A DNA stretch of 64,000 nucleotides from a virus: positions 186,001 to 250,000 of IMG/VR virus record IMGVR_UViG_3300020122_000238; one strand, 5' to 3'. Under the pieces are notes generated by a model. That model had not been told where the DNA came from, ran no database searches, and worked only from the letters and a program-made list of their open reading frames with translations. Both the position numbers and the translations under genes were made by a program. Of the stretch, positions 1 through 7,908 are shown piece by piece (position 1 is the first letter of the stretch; each line of letters starts with the position of its first letter).

Positions 1-70
1 TCTCGACCCTCTCGTGATAGCGAGACTCGCAGGTCGACGGCGCCTCATCCTCAAAATCCTCGAAATTCAT
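1..70 (-). CDS. Partial hypothetical protein, N-terminal 23 codons
   Basis: Only the start of this leftward gene is in the window. The ATG (68-70) overlaps the TGA of the preceding leftward gene in an ATGA arrangement, so the two are probably translationally coupled. The visible N-terminus is acidic (MNFEDFEDEAP), similar in flavour to the acidic terminal peptides seen on many other proteins here. Nothing more can be said without sequence to the left. Confidence 0.5.
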   Translation of the reverse strand, partial: MNFEDFEDEAPSTCESRYHERVE

Positions 71-435
71 GGCTTATCCTCCGGAATCACAGACAACACG
101 AGGGAGAGGGCGCCCAAGGCTTCGTTGGCTCTCTCTGCTTGCTTGACGGAATCCGCGAGGAGCTTCTCCTGGTGTTCCACCACCTTCTTCCGGAAGGCGG
201 GGAGAAGCGCTTGTGCCGCCTCATCGAGGGTCTTGCCCGTCCCCATGATGAAAAGGTTCGGCACGCTCTTGTCTCCGAAGGATTGGGATTGGGTGTCGAT
301 CATGTCGATGTGGACATTGCCCACATTCCCAGCGGGGACTTCCGTCAGGATCTTCACCCTGAACGTGAACAGGGATTGCGGCCGAAGAACCAACGCTTGA
401 GCAGCAAGAAGCCTGAAAATCTCTTCTAAAACCAT
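67..435 (-). CDS. Hypothetical protein, 122 aa
   Basis: Unrecognised soluble protein. The middle (residues about 25-65) looks like beta strands and the C-terminal half is a charged helical stretch. The start at 433-435 is favoured because a GGTGTA box lies just upstream on the minus strand, inside the first codons of the oppositely oriented HNH gene. The two divergent start codons overlap by 2 bp, so the promoters and translation starts are interleaved. Confidence 0.65.
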   Translation of the reverse strand: MVLEEIFRLLAAQALVLRPQSLFTFRVKILTEVPAGNVGNVHIDMIDTQSQSFGDKSVPNLFIMGTGKTLDEAAQALLPAFRKKVVEHQEKLLADSVKQAERANEALGALSLVLSVIPEDKP

Positions 436-823
436 GGCTGACCCTTACACCAATCGTCGCTGGGAACGCGCTCAGAGACGTAGAAAACTACGCGAAAAGG
501 CTGTCTCGTATCTTGGGGGTCGCTGTATGAATCCCAAATGTGGGTACGACCGCTGTATCACGGCGTTCGACTTCCATCACGTGGATGCCCGAGAGAAGGA
601 CTTCACCATCTCGGACCGGATGACCTCCTGGAAGGTGATCCGGTCCGAGCTAGATAGGTGCGTGCTTCTCTGCGCAAATTGCCATCGGGAAGTCCACGAT
701 GGACTTCTACCCGGCTTTCTTGCCGACGATGCTGACAGAGGATTCGATCTTGACGGGCCCGATTTTGATGATCCAACCCTCGGGGAGGACGATGTTCCGG
801 ATCTGCTTGAGGATAGCGCCTAA
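434..823 (+). CDS. HNH endonuclease, small
   Basis: A 129-aa HNH nuclease. A basic N-terminus (residues 8-22) is followed by a zinc knuckle CMNPKC (31-36), the catalytic DFHHVD (46-51) and a second Cys pair with the final His in CANCHREVH (80-88). This is the compact phage HNH layout and it probably nicks or cuts DNA; homing is possible but unproven. After residue 90 the tail is strongly acidic (DDPTLGEDDVPDLLEDSA). That part is read antisense to the 707-883 gene, so the acidic tail may be partly a by-product of antisense coding. Confidence 0.75.
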   Translation: MADPYTNRRWERAQRRRKLREKAVSYLGGRCMNPKCGYDRCITAFDFHHVDAREKDFTISDRMTSWKVIRSELDRCVLLCANCHREVHDGLLPGFLADDADRGFDLDGPDFDDPTLGEDDVPDLLEDSA

Positions 824-883
824 CTCGGTCGCGGGAGCATCCGGCGGGGCGACAATCTGAATCGTGGCGGTGAGCTTGGTCAT
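707..883 (-). CDS. Small hypothetical protein, 58 aa
   Basis: Begins MTKLTATIQIVAPPDAPATE and reads as an ordinary small alpha/beta protein. The ATG (881-883) lies 6 nt after a TATCCT box, which has TTGGCC 17 nt further upstream, matching the near-leaderless spacing seen elsewhere. Its 3' end overlaps the HNH gene antisense for 117 bp. Function unknown. Confidence 0.55.
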   Translation of the reverse strand: MTKLTATIQIVAPPDAPATELGAILKQIRNIVLPEGWIIKIGPVKIESSVSIVGKKAG

Positions 884-898
884 GCCGGTAGGATAGAA

Positions 899-918
899 GG
901 TTGGCCCCCCCAGGCCAA
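899..918. repeat. Short inverted repeat after 927-1565
   Basis: TTGGCC and GGCCAA arms flank a C-rich loop just downstream of the leftward 927-1565 gene. It could be a weak terminator, but it has no U-tract and also overlaps the probable -35 of the 707-883 gene. Confidence 0.35.
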
Positions 919-926
919 CTTTGCGG

Positions 927-1565
927 CTACGGCTTGTCGGAGGTCGGCGGGTAGAAGAAGGGCTCCACGGGCTTCGGAGTGGTTGCCGGTTCCGGAGTGG
1001 GCTCTTCTTTCTCCAGGATCGGGCGATCCTTCACGAGAAGGTCGAGTGCGGCCTCGGTCAGGGCTTCCTGGAAACCCTTCTCGTTCGAGGTCGGGTTGAA
1101 CATGCCGTCGAGGAGGTTCCGGATGCGTTGGGCCTCCTCGTCGATCAGGGTCATGACGCGGGCCGTTGCCGCGTAGAAGTTGTCCTCGGGGATGATTCGC
1201 ATGTATGAACATCCGCCCGGGATCTCGTCCACCGCATTCGGGGTGACCCCCGTCGTGTTGAGGCCCTGCTTGCCTTCGCCGTAGGAACGGCCCGCTCGCG
1301 GCATGCCCTTGTATTCGCTACCAGCGCTGGCGATCGTACCCGTGAAAACGATGGCCCCCAGCTCAGCGATCCAGAAGACCTTGAGCCCCAGAGCGAGAGG
1401 GGTCGACTCCAGGTAGCTGAACAGGGTCCCCATGCTGCGGGACTTCCTGGTCTCGGTGACAAGACCGAGCGGGAGAGCCACTTCTTGGAGGACCCTCGCC
1501 GTGAGCGTGATGGTCTCCGGAATCGTGTTGTTCTGACGGGAGATATTGAATATTTCTCGAAGCAT
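927..1565 (-). CDS. Hypothetical protein, 212 aa
   Basis: Unrecognised. An N-terminal helical and hydrophobic region (to about residue 80, with one fairly hydrophobic stretch around 62-80) is followed by a Gly-rich middle and a C-terminal low-complexity Pro/Glu/Thr tail (about 185-212). The start at 1563-1565 sits 17 nt from the end of the next leftward gene, so it is probably co-transcribed with 1584-2093. Confidence 0.65.
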   Translation of the reverse strand: MLREIFNISRQNNTIPETITLTARVLQEVALPLGLVTETRKSRSMGTLFSYLESTPLALGLKVFWIAELGAIVFTGTIASAGSEYKGMPRAGRSYGEGKQGLNTTGVTPNAVDEIPGGCSYMRIIPEDNFYAATARVMTLIDEEAQRIRNLLDGMFNPTSNEKGFQEALTEAALDLLVKDRPILEKEEPTPEPATTPKPVEPFFYPPTSDKP

Positions 1566-1583
1566 GGGGATGGTCTTTCGGGG

Positions 1584-2093
1584 CTACAGGACGAACTTTT
1601 TGCGAAATGTTCTATCGAACAGCGCGGACTCTTCCGCGGGGGAGCCGTACAGCAATGACATGTTCGAGATGCCAATGGCAGTCGTGGGGTTGATAGCGAG
1701 CTGCCCCACAACATCGGAGAAGCGGCCTTGAATGAAGGTGCATCCGTCGCGAAAGAAGCGAGGGGTTTCTTTCATGATGTCGATCCCCACGTAGTTGATA
1801 CGAGGGTCAAAGAGGACATGCTGCAAGGCCAGGCAACACCCCACGTCGTAGACCGTAAGTCGCTGCTTTTCCCAGCCCATTCTAGCTCCCATCTCTCTGA
1901 TATCGGCTTTCCTCACGAGAAGCTGTGCGAAATTCTCGTAATCCTCAATGAAGCCGAGGAAGCTCATGTCGATTCCGACTGAATCGTCTTCACACACGAG
2001 CTTCTCGACATACTCGATGAAATCTTCTCGGCGGTCGTCTGGGACTCGCCGGAGGAGAAGCTCCATCTGAGACAGCCCCTTTTCAGGAGACAT
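1584..2093 (-). CDS. Methyltransferase-like hypothetical protein
   Basis: A 169-aa protein. The segment LTVYDVGCCLALQHVLF followed about 12 residues later by YVGIDIM resembles motifs I and II of class I S-adenosylmethionine-dependent methyltransferases: a strand ending in D-x-G-x, then a second strand ending in an acidic residue that binds the ribose. No catalytic motif for a particular substrate is evident, so this is a fold-level guess. I start it at 2091-2093 (MSPEKGLSQ), overlapping the end of the SWIM gene by 11 bp, rather than at an upstream in-frame alternative. Confidence 0.6.
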   Translation of the reverse strand: MSPEKGLSQMELLLRRVPDDRREDFIEYVEKLVCEDDSVGIDMSFLGFIEDYENFAQLLVRKADIREMGARMGWEKQRLTVYDVGCCLALQHVLFDPRINYVGIDIMKETPRFFRDGCTFIQGRFSDVVGQLAINPTTAIGISNMSLLYGSPAEESALFDRTFRKKFVL

Positions 2094-2379
2094 GGGCGGA
2101 CTCGAAGAGGGCCGCCGCAAGACGATGTTTGCAGTGGGCGCCCCGAAGGGTCGAGTCCGGACAGTTGCAGGTCGAGGTGCGGGCGCGACGGTTCACCCGA
2201 ACGATGTAGTCATGGGTGGGCGCGGACTCGACGAAGTAGACGTGGTCACAGCGACCAGGCTTGACGTTGGCGACGAGCGCCTTGGCTCGCTCCATACGGG
2301 GACCAAGGTCGGGATGCTTCGCGCTCCAACGGGCGACGGTGTCGTTCACAGCGGCGGCGGTAGGGGCTTCACGTTTCAT
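2083..2379 (-). CDS. SWIM-type zinc finger protein
   Basis: A 98-aa protein with a C-terminal SWIM signature, C71-x-C73 then C83-x-H85 (TCNCPDS ... GAHCKHRLAAAL), in the family arrangement CxCx(n)CxH. SWIM domains bind zinc and are linked to nucleic-acid or protein interaction. The first 60 residues are helical. The start follows a TTGATC promoter whose -10 ends 6 nt before the ATG. Likely first gene of a leftward unit with 1584-2093 and 927-1565. Confidence 0.8.
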   Translation of the reverse strand: MKREAPTAAAVNDTVARWSAKHPDLGPRMERAKALVANVKPGRCDHVYFVESAPTHDYIVRVNRRARTSTCNCPDSTLRGAHCKHRLAAALFESAHVS

Positions 2380-2385
2380 GCTTCC

Positions 2386-2413
2386 TCTACAGGATGGGGC
2401 CCGTCTTGATCAA
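2386..2413 (-). promoter_or_regulatory. Class A promoter for 2083-2379
   Basis: TTGATC (complement of 2408-2413), 16-nt spacer, TGTAGA (complement of 2386-2391), 6 nt to the ATG. Confidence 0.75.
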
Positions 2414-2419
2414 CCAGGG

Positions 2420-2653
2420 TCACACGATTCGTTCGAGAGTCCCTGCTTCCAAATCCTGGAGAGCCCGGATGGTCATGTGCCGTACGAGATTGCTGAAGCC
2501 GTCCCCTTGGGAGGCGAACCCGGCGAACCTCAAGACTGCCAGCCATGCGTATTCAACCCTGAACGCGATCGTCTCCCGGACCCAATCGGGCAACCCAGGG
2601 TGATTTTCGTCCAGGAACTTGTTGGTGGCAAGGAGCCGGTCGATCTCAGGCAT
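2420..2653 (-). CDS. Hypothetical protein, 77 aa
   Basis: A small, probably all-helical protein with no recognised motif. It lies 4 bp after the stop of the upstream leftward gene 2658-2924, so it is likely the last member of the leftward unit 3166 to 2420. Confidence 0.6.
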   Translation of the reverse strand: MPEIDRLLATNKFLDENHPGLPDWVRETIAFRVEYAWLAVLRFAGFASQGDGFSNLVRHMTIRALQDLEAGTLERIV

Positions 2654-2657
2654 GGGG

Positions 2658-2924
2658 TCAGATCGTCCCGGGGCGCCACTTCTTCAGCCATATGTCGTAG
2701 AGCTGGTAGCCACCTCCGGCTTTTGGGTATGCCACCTCACACTCAGCGGCACACTGGGTCGCCAGCTTTTGCTCTTCGGGGGTTCCATCCCGCAAGATGT
2801 ACGGGCAGCTCCCACAGCGAGGGTTGAGGGAATGGCTACACCAGTAAGATTCCTTGCAGTTGTCGCGGATGACGATGCGCGCCTGGTTGGGATTGCTCGC
2901 CTTGTAGCCGGGGTACTTGATCAC
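2658..2924 (-). CDS. Cys-rich hypothetical protein, 88 aa
   Basis: Six cysteines (CKESYWC, CGSC, and CAAEC later) suggest a metal-binding or disulfide fold, but the spacing matches no zinc ribbon I recognise. The start overlaps the stop of 2921-3166 by 4 bp, so translation is probably coupled. Confidence 0.65.
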   Translation of the reverse strand: MIKYPGYKASNPNQARIVIRDNCKESYWCSHSLNPRCGSCPYILRDGTPEEQKLATQCAAECEVAYPKAGGGYQLYDIWLKKWRPGTI

Positions 2925-3166
2925 TCGATCACCCTGATCCCGTCGAGGAGCGCGTTGACCTCGGACATCAAGCAGTGCGGATCGGCCGTGCAGATGAGGG
3001 CGTGGGCGAGCAGCCTCGCCCGATGCTGGGCCGTGGCCAGGTTGGCGTTGACGCAGACGTACAGCTCGTAAGGCTTCCCCAGGCCGAGGAGCACGTTGTA
3101 GCCACCGCCGTTCGGAACGCGGGTAATCAGGACTTCGTCACGGGCTGCCTCCAGTTGGGTCGTCAT
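2921..3166 (-). CDS. Hypothetical protein, 81 aa
   Basis: A small alpha/beta protein without recognised motifs. It opens the leftward run 3166 to 2420 and follows a TTGATC-type promoter at near-leaderless distance (6 nt). Confidence 0.65.
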   Translation of the reverse strand: MTTQLEAARDEVLITRVPNGGGYNVLLGLGKPYELYVCVNANLATAQHRARLLAHALICTADPHCLMSEVNALLDGIRVIE

Positions 3167-3172
3167 GAGGGA

Positions 3173-3201
3173 CCTACAGAGGGACGGGGTGGGGTGATCA
3201 A
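3173..3201 (-). promoter_or_regulatory. Class A promoter for 2921-3166
   Basis: TTGATC (complement of 3196-3201), 17-nt spacer (one longer than the rest), TGTAGG (complement of 3173-3178), 6 nt to the ATG. Confidence 0.7.
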
Positions 3202-3632
3202 CCCTGATTCTCCTCTGTGATGAGACGGTGAACCCGGCGGAGCAGGATCCGCTTCCACTCGACCTTCTCTGGAGTCAGGTGCGACGGAAGCGGGCAGTCA
3301 GGCGAGAGGATGTTGGGGATCCTACCCTCGTGCTCCTTCATCGCGTCCTGGAGCCGCCGAGCGGTGGATTCCCAGTACGAGATCATGGTCTTGACCTTGT
3401 TCGCCTCCTTCTTCAGATCCTCCTTCCCTTCGGGGGTGGCCTTGGGGAACTGCGCCGAGAGCTTGTTCAGCTCCGCGCGAGCATCGTCGAGCTTCTGAAT
3501 GGGCTCCCGGAGCTGCAACCCCAGAACAGCGATCTGTTCCACAGCATTCGCCTCATCCGCTCCGAGCCGTCGGAGCATGAGGCACTCCATGATATCGAGG
3601 GGGTGATCAACGATAACGCGGCGAGGGAGCAT
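3198..3632 (-). CDS. Hypothetical coiled-coil protein, 144 aa
   Basis: The region from about residue 40 to 100 is a long charged helix with heptad-like spacing, probably a coiled coil. No enzymatic motif. It starts 1 bp after the stop of 3634-3861, with which it is likely co-transcribed. The end of the gene contains the TTGATC element of the next leftward promoter. Confidence 0.65.
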   Translation of the reverse strand: MLPRRVIVDHPLDIMECLMLRRLGADEANAVEQIAVLGLQLREPIQKLDDARAELNKLSAQFPKATPEGKEDLKKEANKVKTMISYWESTARRLQDAMKEHEGRIPNILSPDCPLPSHLTPEKVEWKRILLRRVHRLITEENQG

Positions 3633-3633
3633 T

Positions 3634-3861
3634 TCAGATTACCCTTGTGGTGACGGTGGGCGGGAGGAGCTGACAGACGACCTCGAATTCCTTCTCGCAG
3701 TCGTCGCACTCGGTCGTGAGCGTGAAAACCCCCCGAGAAGGCGTTTTCCCGGATTCGATGTCGAAGTCATCGAAGTAGAGGGAATTGGACGCGCCGCAGT
3801 ACGGGCAGTTCGCCTCTTCAGGCATGCCCAACATGTGAACGAGGTCGAGGTTCAGGCCCAT
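3634..3861 (-). CDS. Zinc-ribbon hypothetical protein, 75 aa
   Basis: Two Cys pairs, CPYC (19-22) and CDDC further on, form a classical four-Cys zinc ribbon; the intervening segment is beta-rich. Such proteins are usually nucleic-acid or protein adaptors. It starts 8 nt after a GGTGTACT box and is divergent from the 775-aa gene at 3962. Confidence 0.7.
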   Translation of the reverse strand: MGLNLDLVHMLGMPEEANCPYCGASNSLYFDDFDIESGKTPSRGVFTLTTECDDCEKEFEVVCQLLPPTVTTRVI

Positions 3862-3961
3862 GCTCCCTTAGTACACCGTTTTTAGGGTCCCAACCCCAAA
3901 AACGTCCCACGGCCTTGGAAATTCTGGTAATTTTGGCCGCTTTCGGTGTAGGGATCTGCCC

Positions 3962-6289
3962 ATGGTCGACTTCCAAATCTTCTCTCTGCAAGACGAAACC
4001 AACCAGGACCCGCGTTGGATCCTCCAGAAGCATGGCCGCCCCCTTCCTCCGGCCGGCACCAAGGTCCTGAAGTGCAAGGTCCAGATCCCGGTCACGAATG
4101 GCGTCGCCCCTCCGGAAGATGGGGATGAACTCACGGCGTACTGGGTCGAGCAAGAGGAGACCACGACAAGCGCTCTCTCCTTGAACGTCTATGCGTGGGG
4201 AGACTACGTGTTCGTCGGGGATCACCACTATACCGATATCAGCTACCAGATCGGTGGTGTCGAAGATGTCGATCCGTTCGTCGAGATGCAGGTCATCGGA
4301 GTGCCGGAGCATCGGCAAGTCCAAGTCACCGAGCAGTACGAAGCAACTTTCGGCTACAACTCGTACGGAAGCCGTTGGTCGTCAAGGACCGTCTCGCAAC
4401 TGGACACCTACAACGATCGCTACGACTACGAGCTGAAGCGCTACGTGCCCGGCGCCCCGTGGAACTTCTGCAAGATGAAGGTCACGGCGGGATCTGTAAC
4501 ACAGGAGATCAACCTCAAGATCCACCGCCCCGTGGGCGGCACCCTCACGTTGGACAATGGGGGGTTGCATACCAGGCTGGAGTTCAAGGCTTCCCTGAAC
4601 TTCTTCGGGCTGCCGCTGACGTGGACCGAGTCGCTGGTGCTCAACTCCGAGCGGTATGGGGGCGGTCGCGATCAGCAGTGGTCGAAGATGACCGAGCTTC
4701 TGCGTGGATACAAGATCACGGAGGGCGCGGATGCGCTCTGGGCTCGATTCCTCGACGACAATGCGAAGAACGGGGAAGATGTCGCGAAGATCAAGGGCAT
4801 CGAGGGGCGGAAGGGAGTCAAGGAAGTCCTCGCTCGGCTGCGTGCCGAGGAGCCGCTTCTCGCCAGGTTCTATGACTGGCTCCACGAGAGCAAGACCTCT
4901 GGAGGGACCAGCAACAACACCTTGCTGGCGGCCTTCCTGACGAAGCACGGGAAGAACTACGATGAGGTCGTCGCCGGCCTTCGTACGGCCATGGCAGCGG
5001 CCCCGGGGAAGGTGACCATCACCAAAAACTGGCGCGGTCGTCGGGGTGGTGCCCATTCCTACTCGTACGAGCAGCCGATGGGGCGGAGGGAAATCTGCCT
5101 CTCGCTCCCTGGTGCTTCCGAGAAGAACGAGGAGCAGCGCTCGAAGAAGGAATGGAACATGCGCAAGGGCGCACGGAACCAGGCCATCGGCTTGGGCGTG
5201 TCCCCCGAAGGGCATCCGACCCTCCTTGCGGCCATCGAGGGTCAGGAAATCCCGCTCAGCCTCTTCCACAAGCACGGAGACGCTCTGGCTCCCGTGAACA
5301 CCGAGTTCGACCTCTGGGAGATGGCCCTCGTTCAGCCGGGCTGGAGGCCGATCCTCTCCGAGATCGCCCACGATGCGAGCCGGCGGAACAAGTACGAGAA
5401 GGACATCACGCCCTACCTCGCCTTCCTGTTCCGGCTGCCCAACTACCTCGATCGGAACACGGAGCCGGGCGCGGGCTGGAAGACGATGCCCAAGTTCGTG
5501 AAGTCGGAGTACGAGCTGGAGATGAAGGACGAAGAGGCGTCAGAAGCGGGGACCACCAAGCGTCGTTCCGCCATGACCCCCGACGTCAACAACGCCAAGA
5601 GGACCGTCGTGGTTCCCTACGTCGCCATGGCGATCTCGGGCATTCAGACGACCTACTGCTACTCGCTCGACTACCAGGTCTTCGAGACGATGGACATCGA
5701 CCGTCAGTCGAGCACCCCGATCGTCCGTGAGCTGGAGAAGAAGCTCAACGGACGCGACGACTACGGGATGATGTACTTCACGCTGACGGGAACGGCGAGG
5801 AACACGGGTTACCCCGCCTTCCTGATCATCTTCGAACGACGGAAGACCCTCTCGAAAACGCACGTACACTTTCATCGGGTTCACCCGTGCCGTTCGAAGG
5901 ACGGTCGGGCCACGCCGGCATCCAAGCTTATCGAGGAGGGGTACAGGTACATGGCGGGCAACATCCGGGCGGAAGAGATCTTCGCACAGCAGGGCGACCT
6001 CATCTTCATCAAGACGGACCAGAAGATCGAGATCACCGATGCTGTGAAGCCGGTGAAGGAGTTCGAGTCCCATTGCTTCGTCCCGAAACAAGACAAGCCC
6101 GTCCTCCTGGCTCCGAACACGACGAAGATCAAGAACCGGCTGGGTCACCTCATCTGCGAGGGCATCTTCATGGTGAAGCACCCCGAGCACGAGAACATCA
6201 AGGCGATGCCGCCCGGGACGTACGAGGTCCGGCGCTGCAAGAGCTACGAGAACAACCCCACGGGCGTCTGGGTCCTCAACATCGACTGA
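3962..6289 (+). CDS. Large hypothetical protein, 775 aa
   Basis: The second longest gene of the window, and unrecognised. Residues 1-230 are beta-rich with aromatic patches; about 235-345 is helical; about 345-560 is mixed with a polybasic patch (WRGRRGG) and an acidic segment; 570-775 is an alpha/beta region containing HVHFHRVHPCRS, a His-rich cluster that could bind metal. No signal peptide or membrane helix. Length and composition would suit a structural or virion protein, but I see no homology to support one. It starts after a TTTCGGTGTAGG box. Confidence 0.75.
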   Translation: MVDFQIFSLQDETNQDPRWILQKHGRPLPPAGTKVLKCKVQIPVTNGVAPPEDGDELTAYWVEQEETTTSALSLNVYAWGDYVFVGDHHYTDISYQIGGVEDVDPFVEMQVIGVPEHRQVQVTEQYEATFGYNSYGSRWSSRTVSQLDTYNDRYDYELKRYVPGAPWNFCKMKVTAGSVTQEINLKIHRPVGGTLTLDNGGLHTRLEFKASLNFFGLPLTWTESLVLNSERYGGGRDQQWSKMTELLRGYKITEGADALWARFLDDNAKNGEDVAKIKGIEGRKGVKEVLARLRAEEPLLARFYDWLHESKTSGGTSNNTLLAAFLTKHGKNYDEVVAGLRTAMAAAPGKVTITKNWRGRRGGAHSYSYEQPMGRREICLSLPGASEKNEEQRSKKEWNMRKGARNQAIGLGVSPEGHPTLLAAIEGQEIPLSLFHKHGDALAPVNTEFDLWEMALVQPGWRPILSEIAHDASRRNKYEKDITPYLAFLFRLPNYLDRNTEPGAGWKTMPKFVKSEYELEMKDEEASEAGTTKRRSAMTPDVNNAKRTVVVPYVAMAISGIQTTYCYSLDYQVFETMDIDRQSSTPIVRELEKKLNGRDDYGMMYFTLTGTARNTGYPAFLIIFERRKTLSKTHVHFHRVHPCRSKDGRATPASKLIEEGYRYMAGNIRAEEIFAQQGDLIFIKTDQKIEITDAVKPVKEFESHCFVPKQDKPVLLAPNTTKIKNRLGHLICEGIFMVKHPEHENIKAMPPGTYEVRRCKSYENNPTGVWVLNID

Positions 6290-6294
6290 CGACC

Positions 6295-6468
6295 ATGAGC
6301 ATCGAGACGTTATCCGAAACACATGACTTAGGGTTTTGCGTCCGATGTCGAGGGGAAGGATATTTCCCCAAAACAGAGCGAATCTTTCGTTGCCCAGGCT
6401 GTCTCAGAGTTTCCAAGACAGCCTGGAATTACATCGACGCAACCCCTGACGAAGCACAGGACATCTGA
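6295..6468 (+). CDS. Zinc-knuckle small protein, 57 aa
   Basis: Begins MSIETLSETHDLGFCVRCRG. Two Cys pairs (CVRC and CPGC) 17 residues apart form a minimal zinc ribbon. It begins 5 nt after the 775-aa gene and its TGA overlaps the next ATG, so it is operonic. The lower-GC codons differ from its large neighbour. Confidence 0.65.
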   Translation: MSIETLSETHDLGFCVRCRGEGYFPKTERIFRCPGCLRVSKTAWNYIDATPDEAQDI

Positions 6469-6749
6469 TGCCTCCCCCCAAGCAGCCCTTCGTCATCGAC
6501 ATGCGCCACGACGAAACGGCGGACACGCACTACGGCGTCCGCCAAACCTGGGAAGAGGCGCTCCAGGTCGCCCGGAAGTACTGGGAGGGCTGCGACGGGG
6601 AATACGACGAGACGGCCAAGCAGCCGTTCAAGGCTGGGGAGGGGTACGACCAGCAGATATTCGTCAACATGCGCAAGGGCTCGTACCTGTTTCTCTCCGA
6701 TAGCGGAGGATCGGGCCCTTGCATTCGCATCGAACGTGCAACGAAGTGA
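6468..6749 (+). CDS. Hypothetical protein, 93 aa
   Basis: A small alpha/beta protein starting on the A of the preceding TGA (TGATG). No recognised motif. It is convergent with 6750-7001 with no spacer, so the 3' ends abut. Confidence 0.6.
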   Translation: MPPPKQPFVIDMRHDETADTHYGVRQTWEEALQVARKYWEGCDGEYDETAKQPFKAGEGYDQQIFVNMRKGSYLFLSDSGGSGPCIRIERATK

Positions 6750-7001
6750 TTACTTCGCGATAGCCTTCGCGAGGTGCTTCAGGTAGGGACGAACGGGGGC
6801 GTTCGCGAAGTCGATCTTGACGAGCATCGTCTTGATCCCCGCCAGCTCCGTCACGGGGGCCGTCTTCATGACGTCCACGAGGATCCCGATGGTCATGTAG
6901 TTGGTCCCGCTGGGCCCCTCCACTTCGAGGGGCTCTTCGAGAGAGATTTCCTTCTCGCTGAGGAAGGTCTTGAGCCACGTCAGGAAGGTCTTAGTAGTCA
7001 T
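6750..7001 (-). CDS. Hypothetical protein, 83 aa
   Basis: A helical, mildly acidic small protein, unrecognised. It follows a strong TTGATC-type promoter with 6 nt between the -10 and ATG, and is transcribed away from the GGTGTA promoter of 7083. Confidence 0.65.
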   Translation of the reverse strand: MTTKTFLTWLKTFLSEKEISLEEPLEVEGPSGTNYMTIGILVDVMKTAPVTELAGIKTMLVKIDFANAPVRPYLKHLAKAIAK

Positions 7002-7007
7002 GAAGTC

Positions 7008-7035
7008 CCTACAAATTTAGGGCCGCCCAGATCAA
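7008..7035 (-). promoter_or_regulatory. Class A promoter for 6750-7001
   Basis: TTGATC (complement of 7030-7035), 16-nt spacer, TGTAGG (complement of 7008-7013), 6 nt to the ATG. Confidence 0.75.
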
Positions 7036-7082
7036 CCATGAAGTTGGGGATGTGTAACCCCTAATTCGGTGTAAGAAGGGTC

Positions 7083-7280
7083 ATGCCCAAAAAAGCCGAG
7101 AAGTTCTTCGTCACGACCCTCCAGGTTCAGGGGTCGGGCGAGTACCCCTGGGATATGCTCCGGTACGACATGTGCGGACCGAAGACGGAGGGGGAGAACC
7201 TCCGGGCGCACAAGGGACTCGCCGTCGTGGTCGTGGATTACGGGGTCGTCAAGATCTTCCCGGCGGGGATGACCAAGTGA
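7083..7280 (+). CDS. Hypothetical protein, 65 aa
   Basis: A small beta-rich protein of unknown function. It starts 7 nt after a GGTGTAAG box. Its TGA overlaps the GTG of the next gene (GTGA). Confidence 0.6.
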   Translation: MPKKAEKFFVTTLQVQGSGEYPWDMLRYDMCGPKTEGENLRAHKGLAVVVVDYGVVKIFPAGMTK

Positions 7281-7558
7281 GTCGCGAAGCCAAGAAGGCT
7301 CCGGGAGATGCCAAACTCCAGCGGGAGAAGCACCTCAAACGCCAAGCAGCTCAAGACGCCATCAGCGCCCTCAAGCGAGGGGAGACGGTCACGGTTCAGG
7401 CTTCTCACGAGGGCTGCCCCGTAACAGTGACCGTCACGCCTATCCCTGAAGAAGGGGCCTGGGGTGTACACGTTCTCTGTCTCGTCGGACGGCGCCTCCA
7501 GGTGATGTCCGACGAGACAAGGAGGGGCGGAACGTCATGGATCGCTTCGGAAGCCTGA
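7277..7558 (+). CDS. Hypothetical protein, 93 aa, GTG start
   Basis: I choose the GTG at 7277, which overlaps the previous stop and gives a basic helical N-terminus (SREAKKAPGDAKLQREKHLK) and a beta-rich remainder. An earlier in-frame start would run antiparallel through the upstream gene and is unlikely. Function unknown. Confidence 0.55.
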   Translation: MSREAKKAPGDAKLQREKHLKRQAAQDAISALKRGETVTVQASHEGCPVTVTVTPIPEEGAWGVHVLCLVGRRLQVMSDETRRGGTSWIASEA

Positions 7559-7614
7559 CGATCCCCAACGAGCAAATCTACGGAATCGTCACCAAAAATC
7601 CCAACGACGCGTAA
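7537..7614 (+). CDS. Possible 25-aa peptide
   Basis: ATG at 7537 preceded by GGAGG about 11 nt upstream; encodes MDRFGSLTIPNEQIYGIVTK and five more residues. It overlaps the end of 7277-7558 in another frame. Kept as a candidate only because of the good ribosome site. Confidence 0.35.
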   Translation: MDRFGSLTIPNEQIYGIVTKNPNDA

Positions 7615-7637
7615 CGCCCGATTTTCGGAGCTACCCC

Positions 7638-7847
7638 ATGATCGTGAAGTTGCAACGCTCTCTCGTCACACGCGAAAACAAAGAGCAAATGTTCCTCTAC
7701 AACGAGGACCGATCCGTGTGCTACCAGGGGGCCCTCACGTCATCCGTGAGAAAACTGATGAACGGGAAAAACAAGGTACACGTCGAGGCCGACCTCAAGA
7801 ATGGGCTTTCGGTCCTCAACGACATCGTACCGAACCAAGAGTGGTGA
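7638..7847 (+). CDS. Hypothetical protein, 69 aa
   Basis: A small basic protein of unknown function, predicted mainly beta. It has a weak Shine-Dalgarno (GGAG, 7628-7631). Confidence 0.6.
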   Translation: MIVKLQRSLVTRENKEQMFLYNEDRSVCYQGALTSSVRKLMNGKNKVHVEADLKNGLSVLNDIVPNQEW

Positions 7848-7874
7848 AATGATCTCTCTTCGTGTGTGGGTTGG

Positions 7875-7902
7875 TTGATCGGGGGTAGGGTTAATCTGTA
7901 GA
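7875..7902 (+). promoter_or_regulatory. Class A promoter for 7909-8277
   Basis: TTGATC 7875-7880, 16-nt spacer, TGTAGA 7897-7902, 6 nt to ATG 7909. Confidence 0.75.
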
Positions 7903-7908
7903 GAAACC

